7,385 bases of DNA from Chromatiales bacterium (lineage in GTDB: Bacteria > Pseudomonadota > Gammaproteobacteria > JACCYU01). The stretch is taken from positions 1 to 7,385 of the forward strand of contig JAPSGG010000063.1 in assembly GCA_031177845.1 (NCBI GenBank). The letters are read 5' to 3'. Of this stretch, positions 5,991 through 7,385 are shown one piece after another. How positions within the stretch are numbered: the first letter of the stretch is position 1; each line of letters begins with the position of its first letter. The position numbers and the translations under genes were made by a program. A model generated the notes under the pieces. The model saw only the letters and a list, made by a program, of their open reading frames with translations, was not told the origin of the DNA and searched no databases.

Positions 5991-7385
5991 CTAGAGCAGA
6001 GGCGCGATTACAAGGCTGACCAAGGCCATGACGTTGATCAGGATATTCATGGACGGGCCAGAGGTGTCCTTGAATGGATCACCTACGGTGTCGCCGACCA
6101 CCGCGGCTTTGTGTGTATCTGAGCCCTTGCCGCCAAGTTCGCCTCCCTCGATGTATTTCTTGGCGTTGTCCCAGGCACCGCCGGCGTTGGACATGGTCAA
6201 CGCGAGCAGCACGCAGCCGAGCAGCGCGCCGGCGAGCATACCGCCTAGTGTCTGGGGCCCGATGCCGAAACCCACGACCACCGGCGCGAGCACCGCGAGC
6301 AGGCCCGGCGGGATCATGCGCTTCAAGGCCGCCTTGGTGGCGATGTCCACGCACCGCACGGTATCGGGTTTGGCCTTGCCTTCCATCAAGCCGGGGATCT
6401 CTCTGAACTGGCGGCGGATCTCGCGGATCATTTCGAAGGCTGCGCTACCGACGGCGCTCATGGTGAGGGAGGCCACGATGAAGGGGAAAATCCCACCGAT
6501 AAAAAGGCCAATCAGCACGGCCGGATCAGCGAGATTGAGATAAATGTCGATGCCCGCGCCATGGCCCACCTCGGTGAGAAATGCAGTGATGATGGCCAGC
6601 GCCGCTAGCGCTGCGGCGCTGATCGCAAACCCCTTACCAATGGCGGCGGTGGTATTGCCCACGGCGTCTAGACTGTCGGTGATCTTGCGCGTCTCTGGGC
6701 CGAGCTTGGCCATTTCGGCAATTCCGCCTGCGTTGTCCGCTACGGGTCCATAGGCATCGATGGCCATGGTAATGCCGACCGTCGCCAGCATACCCGTGGC
6801 GGCGATGCCCACACCGTACAGACCGGCCAGATAATTTGCGAAGTAGATGATGGCCGCGAGGGAGAGCACCGGCAGCACCACCGACTGCATGCCCGTCGCA
6901 ATGCCGGTGATCATCACGGTCGCCGCACCCGTCTCGCCGGCGGCGGCGATCCTTTTCACCGGCGGTCCGCCGGTGTAATACTCGGTGACGAGCCCTACGA
7001 CGATGCCGCCCAGGCTGCCTGCAAACACCGCCCCCCAGACGCTGATGTCGATGCCAAGCGCTAGGATCACGAGAAGTGCAAGCGCGATGAACAGCCCTGT
7101 GGCCGTCAAGGTGCCCGTGCGCAGCGCCACCTGCGGGGATTTCGTCGAGGTCTTGCGGATCAGAAAGATGCCGAGCAGTGAGCAGATCAGGCCGGTGGAC
7201 GGGAGCGCCAGCGCCAGAAACATCATGTTCTGCCGCTCGCCGATACCCGCAATGGTCTCCGCGGACAGCGATGACGCAATGGCGATAGAGGCGATGATGG
7301 CGCCGCAGTAGGACTCAAACAGGTCCGAGCCCATGCCGGCCACGTCGCCGACGTTGTCGCCCACGTTGTCGGCAATCACGCCGGG
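5991..7385 (-). CDS. hppA: Membrane-bound ion-pumping pyrophosphatase, K+-dependent type (5' end outside the window)
   Basis: This integral-membrane enzyme hydrolyses pyrophosphate and uses the energy to pump H+ (or Na+ in some subfamilies) out of the cytoplasm. The window holds the C-terminal 464 residues of a protein usually of about 670-770; the 5' end lies beyond the right edge. The GTG at 7379 is an internal Val, since the frame stays open to the edge. Residues below are counted from the edge. Catalytic/metal-binding motifs in order: [21 protein letters not shown] (6-26), [13 protein letters not shown] (134-146), [17 protein letters not shown] (211-227), [15 protein letters not shown] (399-413) and [17 protein letters not shown] (431-447). 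Hydrophobic segments alternate with these throughout, as expected for the multi-helix bundle. [10 protein letters not shown] (243-252) has Ala where K+-independent enzymes have Lys, and Gly three residues later instead of Thr, pointing to the K+-dependent subfamily. The DLFESY form is frequent in that subfamily, which includes Na+ pumps, so the pumped ion cannot be decided from this piece. Stop is TAG at 5993-5991. Confidence 0.97.
   Translation of the reverse strand, partial: PGVIADNVGDNVGDVAGMGSDLFESYCGAIIASIAIASSLSAETIAGIGERQNMMFLALALPSTGLICSLLGIFLIRKTSTKSPQVALRTGTLTATGLFIALALLVILALGIDISVWGAVFAGSLGGIVVGLVTEYYTGGPPVKRIAAAGETGAATVMITGIATGMQSVVLPVLSLAAIIYFANYLAGLYGVGIAATGMLATVGITMAIDAYGPVADNAGGIAEMAKLGPETRKITDSLDAVGNTTAAIGKGFAISAAALAALAIITAFLTEVGHGAGIDIYLNLADPAVLIGLFIGGIFPFIVASLTMSAVGSAAFEMIREIRRQFREIPGLMEGKAKPDTVRCVDIATKAALKRMIPPGLLAVLAPVVVGFGIGPQTLGGMLAGALLGCVLLALTMSNAGGAWDNAKKYIEGGELGGKGSDTHKAAVVGDTVGDPFKDTSGPSMNILINVMALVSLVIAPLL

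Noticed and set aside
7377..7379. GTG as the start of the pyrophosphatase
   Set aside because: The frame remains open to the window edge (Pro-Gly before Val) and about a third of the protein is missing, so this is an internal valine.

Overview
The window looks like chromosomal DNA of a GC-rich gammaproteobacterium. The main evidence is the gene order lptD-surA-pdxA on the minus strand, which is the classical gammaproteobacterial outer-membrane biogenesis/PLP operon. The LptD has the usual four cysteines. I cannot assign a genus; an environmental or uncultured lineage is possible. Most of the window is core housekeeping sequence, and I see no defence system, CRISPR array, insertion sequence, tRNA or rRNA.

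Layout from left to right. Positions 1-240 hold no convincing gene but contain small perfect hairpins, one of them directly in front of the ribosome-binding site of the next gene. Positions 241-510 (+) encode an 89-residue single-RRM RNA-binding protein with an Arg/Gly-rich tail. It converges on the minus-strand operon across a 117-base gap that carries a 7-bp inverted repeat. The operon, read right to left, is lptD (5400-3181), a 238-base gap, surA (2942-1623), and pdxA (1626-628), whose TTG start overlaps the surA stop by 4 bases. The rsmA/ksgA-apaG-apaH genes that commonly follow pdxA are not here. Positions 5401-5990 are gene-poor: a possible lptD promoter region, then a minus-strand stretch that looks like a small broken gene with faint similarity to PAAR-type repeats. 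From 5991 to the right edge is the C-terminal two-thirds of a membrane-bound, ion-pumping pyrophosphatase (hppA) of the K+-dependent type, cut by the window edge.

How the genes work together: SurA is the periplasmic chaperone that helps fold outer-membrane beta-barrels, and LptD, one of its clients, is the outer-membrane LPS translocon. Their linkage is functional. PdxA, in pyridoxal phosphate synthesis, is a historical passenger of this operon and is translationally coupled to surA here. The pyrophosphatase and the RRM protein are separate units. The most interesting points are the hairpin plus Shine-Dalgarno arrangement and atypical RNP motifs of the RRM gene, the TTG starts of both lptD and pdxA, the wide lptD-surA gap with repeat-like sequence, and the decayed reading frame between lptD and hppA.
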